A DNA stretch of 64,000 nt, taken from the NCBI RefSeq assembly GCF_000282035.1, contig NZ_AKKA01000087.1, positions 151,590-215,589 on the forward strand, given 5' to 3'. Source of the DNA: Rhizobium sp. CF122. Lineage in GTDB: Bacteria > Pseudomonadota > Alphaproteobacteria > Rhizobiales > Rhizobiaceae. Below are positions 25,076 to 34,087 of the stretch, piece by piece. The notes beneath the pieces are model-generated. The model ran no database searches. It had not been told where the DNA came from and saw only the letters and a list, made by a program, of their open reading frames with translations. The position numbers and the translations under genes are program-made. Position 1 is the first letter of the stretch. Every line of letters starts with the position of its first letter.

Positions 25076-26062
25076 TTGCTGCAGCGATCGACGGAACGGC
25101 TCGATATTGACCTTCTCGTCCTGCCGGATACGAACCTGATCCTGATCGCGTCGGTCATCGAGCCGCTGCGCGGCGCCAATCGCATTTCCGGCAGCGAGCT
25201 CTATCGCTGGCGGCTCCTGACGCCAGACGGGGCGCCGGTCCCGACCACCAGCCATATCGCCGTGCCCGCCCAAGGGGCCTTCCGGGCGACGAGCGAGGAT
25301 GCGCCGCTTTTCGTGCTTGCCAGTTACAATTGGCGTCGAAGCGTGACGCCGGCGCTCAAGATGCAGCTCTCCCAGGCTGCCCGCTACCGCAACGTGATTG
25401 CCGGCATCGAGTCCGGCACATGGCTGCTGGCCGAGGCAAGCCTACTCGACGGACTGCCGGCGACCGTCCACTGGGAGGACTACGAAGATTTTGCGCTGGC
25501 CTATCCGCAGGTGAGGGCCGTGAAGGATCGTTTCGTCATCGACGGCAAGCGGCTGACGACATCAGGTTCGCTTCCGACCGTGGACCTGATGCTGGAGGTG
25601 ATCAGGCAACGGCAGGGTTATTCGCTGGCACTCGAGGTCAGCCGGCTGTTCCGTTACGAGCAGCCTTCCTTCCATGCCGACGAACAGCTTTCCGCAGCCT
25701 CGGCAGGGCTGCGCATGCATGATCCCCGCGTGGCACAGGCAGTGCGGCTGATGGAGGAGCATATCGAGCAGCCTCTCATTCTGGCGCGGTTGGCCCGCAA
25801 GGTGGGCATCAGCGCCCGGCATCTGCAGGATCTTTTCCAGCAGAACATCGGCGCGCCGCCGCATGTGCACTATCTCGCCCTGCGTTTGAATGCGGCGCGC
25901 CGCAAGGTAATTGAGACGACAGCCTCCTTCGCCGATATCGCCGCGGCGACCGGTTTCAACTCGGCCTCAGCCTTTGCGAGAAGCTACCGGACGAGTTTTT
26001 CCGAGAGCCCATCCGAGACCCGGCGCCGATTGCGCCGCCGTATCACGTCATCGCCGACATAG
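25076..26062 (+). CDS. cdhR: GlxA-family AraC-type regulator, carnitine catabolism (CdhR-like)
   Basis: A ~328-residue regulator with an N-terminal DJ-1/PfpI-like domain (residues ~8-180, AGIESGTWLLAEASLLDG) and a C-terminal AraC helix-turn-helix pair (~220-325, LARKVGISARHLQDLFQQ and FNSASAFARSYRTSF). This is the architecture of CdhR and GbdR, which activate carnitine and glycine betaine catabolism in Pseudomonas. I prefer the TTG at 25076, five bases after a GGGAGG box, over the GTG at 25070 that overlaps the box. Its 3' end overlaps that of the convergent LysR gene by 20 bp. It should activate the divergent operon when carnitine is present. Confidence 0.82.
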   Translation: MLQRSTERLDIDLLVLPDTNLILIASVIEPLRGANRISGSELYRWRLLTPDGAPVPTTSHIAVPAQGAFRATSEDAPLFVLASYNWRRSVTPALKMQLSQAARYRNVIAGIESGTWLLAEASLLDGLPATVHWEDYEDFALAYPQVRAVKDRFVIDGKRLTTSGSLPTVDLMLEVIRQRQGYSLALEVSRLFRYEQPSFHADEQLSAASAGLRMHDPRVAQAVRLMEEHIEQPLILARLARKVGISARHLQDLFQQNIGAPPHVHYLALRLNAARRKVIETTASFADIAAATGFNSASAFARSYRTSFSESPSETRRRLRRRITSSPT

Positions 26063-26912
26063 GCTGGAACGCGTCCCGTACCATTTCGGCCAGTTCCCGG
26101 ACGGCCTCACTGGAGCGAAAAGTGCTCCGGCGCAGCACGACCTTGGAGGAATCGACCGGCGGGAAACCGTCTTCGGCGGTCAGCTCCCGGCAGCCGGGCG
26201 GAATGTTGCTGCGGGAGAGCGTGGTGACGGCGAGGCCAGCCGTCACGGCGTTTTTCAACCCCGAGCCGGTATCGGCGATGAATGCGATCCGGTAGTTGCG
26301 GCCCAGCTGCTCCAGCGACCGCAGCGCAAAATCGCGCGACCAGATGGAGTTGCGATAGGTTGCAACAGGCAGGGGATCGATGTCATGCAGCCGGTGGACC
26401 ATGGATGTGACCCAGACGGTCGGATCGATGCAGAGGACCTCGCCGTTCGTCTGGTCGCTCCAGTCGAAAACGACGGCCAGATCGAGCTCGTCGCGCTCCA
26501 GGGCGGCAATGTTGCGGACCGTATAGTCGCAGGACACGGTGACCTCGACGGCCGGGTGGCGTACGGCGAAAGCCGCAAGTGCCGCCGGCAGCACCGTCTG
26601 GCTGTATTCCTCGGGAATTCCGATGCGCACCGGCCCATCCAGCGGCTTGCTGCGGATCGTCGCGGCAGCCTCGCTCAACAGGTCAATGATCCTGCGGGCG
26701 TAAGGCACAAGCTGTATGCCCTGGCGCGTCATCACGACGCCGCGAGCGCCCCGTTCAAACAGAGTTTCGCCGATCGTCTCCTCGAGCCTCTTGATCTGGG
26801 TGCTGACGGCCGACTGTGTCCGCCCAATGCGCTGGGCAGCCGCGGAGAAATTGGACGTCTCTGCGACGACTAGAAAAGTTCTCAGTAAGTCGCTCTCGAT
26901 TGGCTCGTGCAT
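26043..26912 (-). CDS. LysR-family transcriptional regulator
   Basis: A 289-residue LysR regulator with an N-terminal winged helix-turn-helix (~residues 8-66, NFSAAAQRIGRTQSAVSTQIKRLE) and a periplasmic-binding-protein-like effector domain (PVRIGIPEEYSQTVLPAAL). It is divergent from an EamA-family transporter gene, and a 10-bp palindrome lies in the shared promoter region, so that transporter is its likely target. Its 3' end overlaps the CdhR-like gene. The effector is unknown. Confidence 0.85.
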   Translation of the reverse strand: MHEPIESDLLRTFLVVAETSNFSAAAQRIGRTQSAVSTQIKRLEETIGETLFERGARGVVMTRQGIQLVPYARRIIDLLSEAAATIRSKPLDGPVRIGIPEEYSQTVLPAALAAFAVRHPAVEVTVSCDYTVRNIAALERDELDLAVVFDWSDQTNGEVLCIDPTVWVTSMVHRLHDIDPLPVATYRNSIWSRDFALRSLEQLGRNYRIAFIADTGSGLKNAVTAGLAVTTLSRSNIPPGCRELTAEDGFPPVDSSKVVLRRSTFRSSEAVRELAEMVRDAFQPMSAMT

Positions 26913-26935
26913 GAGTAGCCATAGAAAAAATCGAT

Positions 26936-26945
26936 GATAGCTATC
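26936..26945. promoter_or_regulatory. Perfect 10-bp palindrome in the LysR-EamA intergenic region
   Basis: GATAGCTATC lies 24 bases upstream of the LysR start codon and ~80 bases before the preferred EamA start. LysR proteins usually bind such interrupted or perfect dyads near their own promoter. Functional assignment is inference. Confidence 0.35.
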
Positions 26946-27023
26946 TCAACTATTCGTTTGTCTAATGTCAACTCCTGGCGCAGAAAAGAACGGCGTTCGA
27001 CTTCCTTCTTTGAGAATATCTGC

Positions 27024-27929
27024 GTGACCATAGAAAATCCGGCCAGACGCCTCGCAGGCAGCGAGCATGGGAAGGGTGTGCTTCTCATCGTTGCCGCGAC
27101 GCTTGCCTGGAGCGCGAGCGGTGTCTATTCGCGGCTCCTGACCACCGACGTATGGACAGCGATCGCCTGGCGGTCGTTGTTCGGCGGACTGTTCCTGCTG
27201 ATCCCCTGTCTTTTCCTCGAAGGGGGTATCTCACGGCGGCAATGGCGTTCCGTCTTCCATCCGTCCGGTCTTGCCATGATCGCATGCCAGACTTTCAGTC
27301 AGGGATGCTTCATCGGGGCGCTTTACATGACCACCGTCGCCAATGTGACGATGATCTATGCGACGACGCCCTTCATCGCAGCCCTACTCGGCTGGCTCAT
27401 CCTCAAGGAGAGGGTTGCCAGACGGACGCTGATTGCCGGCGGCATCTCGTTCTTCGGCGTCGCGGTCATCGTCGCCTCGTCGATTGGCGGCGGCACGGGT
27501 TGGGGCGATCTGCTGGCGCTCGGCATGACTGCGTCCTTCGCGCTCGTCATCGTCATCCCCCGCATCGATCCCGACGTGCCGAGCCTGCCGCCGACCGTCG
27601 TCAGCGCTTTCCTGACCCTCGTCATTTTTGCTCCGTTCGGTTCATTGAGCTCGCTCGATCTGCACAACTGGATCGTTCTTGCCGCCTTCGGCGCGACCAA
27701 TTTCTCCCTCGCGCTGGTGCTCTTCCTTGCCGGGGCAAAGCGGATGGCGCCGGCGGAAGCGGCGCTCATCGGAACGATGGAAATCGTGCTCACCCCCTTC
27801 TGGGTCTGGCTGTTGTTTTCCGAACAGCCGCCCGTCGCCACCTATTTCGGCGGCGCGATCATTCTTGGTGCCGTGTTCTGGCACACGACAATCGACGTCA
27901 ATCGCAGCCGGCGACCGCATTGCGCCTAG
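27024..27929 (+). CDS. EamA/DMT-family transporter
   Basis: A ~301-residue inner-membrane protein with ten predicted hydrophobic helices arranged as two EamA repeats (the first ends in TTPFIAALLGWLILKERVA, the second in EIVLTPFWVWLLFSEQPP). Such proteins export or import small metabolites such as amino acids. An upstream ATG at 26934 would place the start inside the regulator's candidate operator. The GTG at 27024 gives the usual short N terminus, so I prefer it. The divergent LysR gene probably controls it. The substrate is not predictable from sequence. Confidence 0.78.
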   Translation: MTIENPARRLAGSEHGKGVLLIVAATLAWSASGVYSRLLTTDVWTAIAWRSLFGGLFLLIPCLFLEGGISRRQWRSVFHPSGLAMIACQTFSQGCFIGALYMTTVANVTMIYATTPFIAALLGWLILKERVARRTLIAGGISFFGVAVIVASSIGGGTGWGDLLALGMTASFALVIVIPRIDPDVPSLPPTVVSAFLTLVIFAPFGSLSSLDLHNWIVLAAFGATNFSLALVLFLAGAKRMAPAEAALIGTMEIVLTPFWVWLLFSEQPPVATYFGGAIILGAVFWHTTIDVNRSRRPHCA

Positions 27930-28074
27930 AACAGGATAACAGCCGCCCAGCCGCCCATTTTCACGCCGGCGGCCATCAAACCTGTCCGGACGGTCGGCAA
28001 GCCATTGCTTCTGCTCTCAACAGGGTTGAGCAGCGACGTGAAGGTCGTCGCAATGTTGTGATGCCTGTAGGCTT

Positions 28075-28200
28075 TTATCCCATCCGCTCCGATGCGTAGC
28101 TCCCTGGGCTCGGCGGGAACACGACGCTACGATTGCCGTTCAAGAAGACGCGGTGATGGATGTGCGCATGGATCGCACGCGCAAGCACCCAGGTGCTGGC
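28075..28200 (-). pseudogene. purU: 3' remnant of purU (formyltetrahydrofolate deformylase)
   Basis: The last ~41 codons of this minus-strand frame (VLARAIHAHIHHRVFLNG, then NRSVVFPPSPGSYASERMG and stop) match the C-terminal end of PurU proteins of rhizobia. The frame upstream is unrelated, so only the tail remains. It lies next to the RND efflux operon and probably marks a recombination endpoint. The full gene should be elsewhere in the genome. Confidence 0.55.
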
Positions 28201-28291
28201 AATGACAATGAAGCGACAAACCAGCCGGCAAGCAGGCCTGTTGCGCGCAACCGTTGTTGCCTGCAAAACACCGTTGCTTTTGAGCCGTCAT

Positions 28292-31200
28292 CTACTCAGG
28301 AGCTATGGCAGTCGGAGGTCCGCTGGCCTCGTCGCGGCCGTGGCCGAAAATTCGACGTTTGACAGCCTCTCTGACGGTTTGGACGAGGATATACAGAAGT
28401 GGGATAACCAGGAGGCCGACGACAGTGCCAACGAGTAGTCCTCCCAGGACTGTCGTACCGATTGCCTGCCGGCTGGCTGCTCCCGCGCCCGTGGCGACGA
28501 CCAAAGGCACAACGCCAAGCACGGACGCCATCGCAGTCATCAAGACGGGTCTAAAGCGCTGTGCCGTTCCCGCGGTGGCTGCTTCCATGATGCTGAGGCC
28601 TCCTTCGCGGCGTTCCTTGGCAAATTCCACGATGAGGATCGCATTTTTCGCAGCAAGCCCGATAAGCAGCAACAGGCCGATTTGCGCGTAGATATTGAGA
28701 TCGATGCCACCAATCACGAGACCGCCCAACGCTCCGACAACGGCCACCGTCACCGACAGCATCACCGCCAGCGGCACGCTCCAGCTTTCATATTGAGCGA
28801 CGAGGAAAAGGTAGGTGAAGAGGATCCCCATGATGAGGATGATTGCTGTCTGATTGCCTGCCTGCCGCTCCTGCAGCGCCAATCCGGTCCACTCGTAGCC
28901 GAAGCCGGGGGGCAATTTTTCCACCGCAAGCGTTTCCATGGTCTCCAGCGCATCGCCGGTGCTGGAGCCGGCCGCTGCCTGGCCGTTGATCGCAGCCGAC
29001 GGGAAGAGATTGTAGCGGTTAACCGAGTTCGGACCGTAGACGGTCGAAATCGAAAGCAGTCCTTGCAGCGGAACGAGATTGCCGGACTGACCTTGCACCC
29101 GCAATCGCTGAATATCTTCAATTCGGGTTCGGAAACTGGGCTCGTCCTGAATGCGTACCTGGTACACCCGCGAGAAGATGTTGAAGTCGTCGACATATGA
29201 CGATCCGAGGTGGGATTGAAGCGTGCTGAAAATCGTTGCTGGCGAAACGCCGAAAAGTTCGGCGCGCTTCCTGTCGATATCGAGATAGATTTGCGGCGTA
29301 TCAGCAGAAAAAGTGCTGAATACGCTGGCCGTCTTCCCCGTCTGGTTTGCCGCTACGATCAGACCGCGCATCACTTCGGCCAGTTCCTCCTGACTTTGCC
29401 CTTCGCGCGCCTGAAGACGGAAGTCAAACCCCCCCGTCGTACCGAGGCCGGGTATCGCCGGTGGATTGAACGGTACAACCGACGCGGTCGAAATCGTTGC
29501 GAATTCAGCGCGTAGTCGGTCTATCAGTGCAAAGACGCTTTGATCGCTCTCCCGCTCATTCCAAGGGCGCAATGCCGCGATGACCATTCCCGAGTTGGAG
29601 CCCCCGCCACCCACCATACTTGAGCCGGCGATTCCGATCGTATTTGCAACGCCAGGGGTTCGCTGAAGCACGGAGCTGACCGTTGCAATTGTTTGCTGCG
29701 TTCTTTCCAGGGATGCCCCGCTTGGCAATTGCACGTTCATGAAGAGATAGCCCTGGTCTTCGGCAGGAACGAATCCAGTCGGCAAGACACGATAGAAGCC
29801 GTAAATGCCGCCGAGAACGGCTACAAGGAGCAAGGCAGCTAGAACCAGCCTGCGGGAAAAAACCTCCAGCAAGTTCAGATAAAAGCGTCGTGACGCATCC
29901 AGTCCCTTGTTCACCTTGCTGAAAAGTCGTGACGGGCTGTGTCGCGCGGGCCGGAGCATGAGAACGCATAGGGCCGGGCTCAACGTCAACGCATTGATCG
30001 TTGAGAAAGTGATCGTGACCAGAATCGTGACGGCAAATTGACGGTAGAGCTCACCGGTTATGCCGGCAAGAAAGGCCACCGGAATGAAAAGGGCGGCCAA
30101 GACCAGCGTGGTGGCGACGATCGGACCCGTCACCTCGTTCATGGTGCGCAAGGTCGCTTCCCGTACGCCAACGCGGGCTTCGCTCATCACTCGCTGAACG
30201 TTCTCCGCGACGATGATTGCATCGTCCACCACGAGACTGATGGCGAGTATCATCGCAAACAGGGTGATGGTGTTGGCCGAATATCCCATGAGGTAGAGCA
30301 CGGCGAAGCCGCCTACCAGCGAAACGGGTATGGTCAATGTGGGGATTACTGTCGCGCGCCAGTCTTGTAGGAAGATAAAGACCACCGCGACGACGAGGGC
30401 AAAGGTAATGGCCAGCGTGACGAGAATTTCTTCGATCGTCTGTCGAACGAAAGCGGTCGTATCGAAAACCACCGTATACGCGACGTCGTCGGGAAACTGC
30501 TTCGATAATGTCTCCAATTCTTTGAGGACAGCGGCGGACACGGCCAGGGCGTTGGCATCTGACGATTGATAGACGACCACCGTCGCACTGGGCTGCCCGT
30601 TCAAGGTGGAGGCAGTGTCATATGATTGTGCGCCGAGTTCTACTCGGGCAACGTCGCGGATGCGTACGATCGCGCCATCCCGGTTCGTACGAACGATGAT
30701 GTCGCCGAACTCGGTTTCGCTCGCAAGCCGTCCTCGGGCCATAACGGTCAACTGCATTTGCTGGCCTGCTACCAACGGCGGTGATCCGAGCTGCCCGGCT
30801 GATGCCTGAGCGTTCTGAGCCTGAATGGCTGCCGTCAGATCGGCGGCCGTTACTGCGAGGGCTTGCATGCGGTCAGGGTTCATCCACACGCGCATGCTAT
30901 AGGTGGGACCGAAAACGCTCGCTTCTCCGACGCCGGGGAGCCGGGCGATCGCGTCTCGGATGTTTATCGTCGCGTAGTTGCTGATGAAGATTTCGTCTTT
31001 CGTACCCCTCGGCGAGTAGATCGCGAAACCGAGAAGCATGCTCGACGAACGGCTTCTCACAGACACACCGGTCTGGGTCACCGCAGCCGGAAGTCGCGGC
31101 GTTGCCATGGCCACCCGATTCTGAACGTTGACCTGGGCGATTGCAGGGTCTGTCCCCGCGGCAAATGTCACCGTCAGACTGTATGTGCCATTGTTGGTGC

Positions 31201-31450
31201 TGGACGACGACATGTAGAGCATGTCTTCGACGCCGTTCACCTGGTCCTCGATCGGCGCTCCCACGCTGTCCGTCATGACGCTGGCATTGGCACCGGGATA
31301 GCTGGCAGTTACCTGCACCTCCGGCGGTGTAATCTGAGGGAATTGAGCGACCGGTATCAGGAGGAGGGAGACGGCGCCCGCGATCATCATGACGATCGCA
31401 ATGACCATCGCGAACCTTGGTCTGGCAAGGAAGGGTCCGGATATATTCAT
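28292..31450 (-). CDS. RND efflux pump permease, HAE1 (AcrB-like) family
   Basis: A 1052-residue inner-membrane proton antiporter of the AcrB/MexB type. The two aspartates of the proton relay are present in the TM4 motif LVVDDAIIVAENV (~residue 405), and the N terminus (FLARPRFAMVIAIVMMIAG) and two large periplasmic loops are typical. It exports hydrophobic drugs or plant compounds through an outer-membrane channel. Its start overlaps the adaptor gene stop by 4 bp. No outer-membrane factor or TetR repressor gene is adjacent, so the pump must use a channel encoded elsewhere. Confidence 0.93.
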   Translation of the reverse strand: MNISGPFLARPRFAMVIAIVMMIAGAVSLLLIPVAQFPQITPPEVQVTASYPGANASVMTDSVGAPIEDQVNGVEDMLYMSSSSTNNGTYSLTVTFAAGTDPAIAQVNVQNRVAMATPRLPAAVTQTGVSVRSRSSSMLLGFAIYSPRGTKDEIFISNYATINIRDAIARLPGVGEASVFGPTYSMRVWMNPDRMQALAVTAADLTAAIQAQNAQASAGQLGSPPLVAGQQMQLTVMARGRLASETEFGDIIVRTNRDGAIVRIRDVARVELGAQSYDTASTLNGQPSATVVVYQSSDANALAVSAAVLKELETLSKQFPDDVAYTVVFDTTAFVRQTIEEILVTLAITFALVVAVVFIFLQDWRATVIPTLTIPVSLVGGFAVLYLMGYSANTITLFAMILAISLVVDDAIIVAENVQRVMSEARVGVREATLRTMNEVTGPIVATTLVLAALFIPVAFLAGITGELYRQFAVTILVTITFSTINALTLSPALCVLMLRPARHSPSRLFSKVNKGLDASRRFYLNLLEVFSRRLVLAALLLVAVLGGIYGFYRVLPTGFVPAEDQGYLFMNVQLPSGASLERTQQTIATVSSVLQRTPGVANTIGIAGSSMVGGGGSNSGMVIAALRPWNERESDQSVFALIDRLRAEFATISTASVVPFNPPAIPGLGTTGGFDFRLQAREGQSQEELAEVMRGLIVAANQTGKTASVFSTFSADTPQIYLDIDRKRAELFGVSPATIFSTLQSHLGSSYVDDFNIFSRVYQVRIQDEPSFRTRIEDIQRLRVQGQSGNLVPLQGLLSISTVYGPNSVNRYNLFPSAAINGQAAAGSSTGDALETMETLAVEKLPPGFGYEWTGLALQERQAGNQTAIILIMGILFTYLFLVAQYESWSVPLAVMLSVTVAVVGALGGLVIGGIDLNIYAQIGLLLLIGLAAKNAILIVEFAKERREGGLSIMEAATAGTAQRFRPVLMTAMASVLGVVPLVVATGAGAASRQAIGTTVLGGLLVGTVVGLLVIPLLYILVQTVREAVKRRIFGHGRDEASGPPTAIAPE

Positions 31451-32616
31451 TGCTGTGTACCAGCTTGGGGCGCGACGGAGGACGGCGAGGCTACGATGCC
31501 TTCCGGAGCCACCGGCGTGACATTCACGGCCGCTCCCTCGGAGACGTTCTGCAGTCCCTCCACGATGAGGTTCTCGCCCCCTTTCAGTCCTTCGTCCACA
31601 GCCCAGTTTCCGTCGACCTGCTTTGAGACTTTTATGCGCTGGAGCGTAACCTGCTTCTTCTGATCGACAAGCAGGACGAATTTGCCCTCGCGGTCTTGCT
31701 GGACAGCGCCTAACGGGACAACCGGGCGCATCTTCCGTTCCGCCTCCGATATGATGACTGTCACGAACTGGCCTGGAACGAGCAGGTGCTCTGGATTGCT
31801 AAACAGTGCTCGAATTGCCAGTGTGCCCGTTGTCTCGTCGATTTCGTTTCCGAAAAACTCGATCTTGCCCGGCTCACTGTATTGCTGGCCATTGGACAGA
31901 CGTAAGGTGGGCTCATACTTCCTGGCCAGATCGTCTTTGCCTATGCCGCCCGCGGCAGCCCGCAGGTCAAGGATCGACCGGTCGCTGACGGAGAATACGA
32001 CGCGGATCGGGTCCATTTCGACGACGCGTGCGAGTATCGGTGAACTGCCGCTTACGAAGCTTCCAATTGACAACTCTGCTGCCCCGATGCGTCCCTCGAT
32101 CGGGGAGGTTATTCGACTATAGCTGAGGTTTAGCTCTGCTTGCCCTACTCGTGCCTGCGCCGACAAGACGTTCGCTTGAGCCGTTTCCACCGCAGTTTGG
32201 CTCTCCTCCAGCGTGGCGCGCGAGACGGTCTGTGAGCTCAATGACTGATTTCGTTCGAGCCGTCGTTGCGCGTCCGTCAGCGTTGCCTGAGCGCTTGCAA
32301 GGGAAGCCTGGGCATCTTCGAGGGAGATTTCGAGCGATCGCTTGTCGATGAGGAAAAGATCCTGATCCTTCCTGACGATCTGGCCTTCGTCGAAAAGCCG
32401 CTTGTCGAGGAAGCCTTCGATCCGTGAGCGGATGTCTACCGCGTCCGCCGCTTCGACACGTCCGACGAATTCATGCTTTGGAGAGACATCCTCAATCTGA
32501 ACGCTCGCTATCCCGACGGTTGGCACCGTCTGCCCCAAGGCGCCTTGAGGCGCTGACATCCACGCAACGAGGAGTACGCTCAGATAGGCCGGTGAAACTC
32601 GACGTGGCACTTTCAT
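31447..32616 (-). CDS. RND efflux periplasmic adaptor subunit (HlyD/AcrA family)
   Basis: A 389-residue membrane fusion protein. A signal peptide ends near QGALGQ (~residue 29); there is no clear lipobox. Then come a barrel-sandwich/lipoyl segment (VDIRSRIEGFLDKRLFDEGQ), an alpha-helical hairpin (ASLASAQATLTDAQRRLERN ... AQANVLSAQARVGQAEL), and beta-barrel regions (PIEGRIGAAELSIGSFVSG). It bridges the RND permease and an outer-membrane channel. It is the first gene of a two-gene operon with the permease. Confidence 0.92.
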   Translation of the reverse strand: MKVPRRVSPAYLSVLLVAWMSAPQGALGQTVPTVGIASVQIEDVSPKHEFVGRVEAADAVDIRSRIEGFLDKRLFDEGQIVRKDQDLFLIDKRSLEISLEDAQASLASAQATLTDAQRRLERNQSLSSQTVSRATLEESQTAVETAQANVLSAQARVGQAELNLSYSRITSPIEGRIGAAELSIGSFVSGSSPILARVVEMDPIRVVFSVSDRSILDLRAAAGGIGKDDLARKYEPTLRLSNGQQYSEPGKIEFFGNEIDETTGTLAIRALFSNPEHLLVPGQFVTVIISEAERKMRPVVPLGAVQQDREGKFVLLVDQKKQVTLQRIKVSKQVDGNWAVDEGLKGGENLIVEGLQNVSEGAAVNVTPVAPEGIVASPSSVAPQAGTQQ

Positions 32617-33066
32617 CGATCAGTCTCCAACGAACACGAGGAAGTCTATCAATTCAAGGCATCGCGAACTGCAGGTCAGCGGCGGCCGCAAATGCTACCA
32701 ATAGTCGTGACAATCGGCAATGCTTGGCAAGATTCTCGCTCTGACGAGGCGAGCCCGTGAGCCTCCGCTCGGCCGCAATGGCCTGATCCGGCGCTCCTCG
32801 GGCGCTATCGTCCAATTTGCTCAACCGGCCGACGACGCTTTCGATAAGACTGTCTTCGTCGCGATTGCTGAAGATGACTGCTGCGATCTCGATCCCCTCG
32901 CCGGTTCGAGCACGTGGCCCTTAACCAATCTGAACGGGAGCTCGCTGCCGTTAAAAGATTGAAGCGGGGCCGCTGTGATCGCGGCTGCGGCGAGGCGGTC
33001 GCGGTTCTAGAGGTTGATCCCAGGCTTTGATGGGGCATTCCTGTCTTCCGAATCAAAGGATGCGCT
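32617..33066. other. Upstream region of the RND operon, no gene recognised
   Basis: 450 bases between the adaptor gene start and an IS remnant. It should contain the efflux operon promoter. The frames present have no ribosome-binding site or recognisable domain, and no regulator gene of the usual TetR type is found here. Confidence 0.4.
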
Positions 33067-33249
33067 ATGGGCCAGGTTCTTCATGGGAGCGCCACGACGA
33101 CAGAGGCAGTCCGTCGAGCGATACAACACAGTCAAGAGAGCCTGAGGACGCTTTCGAAGCGTTACGGGATCAATCAAAAGACCGTCGCCAAGTGGTAGAA
33201 GCGGACGTCTGTTGCAGACCTTCCAACCGGCTCGAGAGCGGCAAACCCG
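33067..33249 (+). mobile_element. IS481-family transposase 5' remnant with internal stop
   Basis: The frame from the ATG at 33067 begins MGQVLHGSATTTEAVRRAIQ and continues through the helix-turn-helix SLRTLSKRYGINQKTVAKW, the conserved start of a common rhizobial IS481-type transposase. A TAG stop replaces the next lysine codon, after which KRTSVADLPTG continues in frame. The catalytic DDE part is missing. It is dead and abuts the broken integrase gene. Confidence 0.7.
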
Positions 33250-34043
33250 GTGCGCACGCAGCGAGTGCCCCGAGAACTTGAAGGGCGCGCCTTATTTCGC
33301 GCATATGGCCGCGAATGCCGGCGGCCATATGCGGCCCGCTTGACCGGGCGCCACTTCCTTGTCGTTCAAACGCTCTCGCCCTACAGACTTTCCCTGTCCG
33401 GTGACGCGGCGAAACAGGGGGCCTATGGGCAAGCCTGAGGAACTTGGTCCAGGTCTCGATGGCGACGACGGAGCAGGTCGCATCCGACGACCCGCGGCCG
33501 ACTCCACCTCGCGCCGCCAGCCGGTCTTGCCGCGCAGCGTCAGCAGCAGGCCCTTATCGAGGATCTCGATGCAGCCGCGCCCATCCTCCATTTGATCACG
33601 GCCAAGGTCCGCCCCGGTGATTTCGGAGCGTCGCTCGCCGCCGGCAAAGCCGAGAAGCAGTATGGCACGGTCCCGCCGCCGCGCAGAGAACCGCGATCCA
33701 GGGCCTCCAGCATGGCGACCAGGTCTTCCGGCAGAATGGCTTCCTTCTGCCGGGACAGGAAAGCGTGGCGGTTGCGGATGCCAGAGAGCACGTGGCGATA
33801 TTCCGATCCTTGCGGTCAAGCGACAGCCGCGTTGGCGACGTTCTATGGTGGAGACGGTGCTTGCTTGATAGGACGTCTGGCCGTGCCGGACGCGGGAGCT
33901 GTGATGTACAACTCGACCATCTGGGGGGCGGGAGAGGGAGGCAAGGTCTGCCGCCAGCACCAGGCGGCAAAGTGTTTCCGGTCGGCGGCATAGGCACGGC
34001 GGGTAGGCAGAGTTCGCCGTCCTCGACATAGCCTCGGGCACAA
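33245..34043 (-). pseudogene. Degenerate tyrosine recombinase/integrase
   Basis: Pieces of one integrase can be read in several minus-strand frames: TRRAYAADRKHFAAWC near 34010 (N-terminal SAM-like domain), RQKEAILPEDLVAMLEALDR near 33750, RAILLLGFAGGERRSEITG near 33650 (with the first catalytic Arg), DKGLLLTLRGKTGWR, then FSGHSLRA near 33270 (the HxxR box). At least two or three frameshifts separate them, and the final tyrosine segment is lost where the IS481 remnant begins. Non-functional. It marks an old integration event. Confidence 0.7.
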
Positions 34044-34087
34044 TCAGTTAGATCAAATGCGCGGGTAGAGCAGGGGAGAGGACGATG

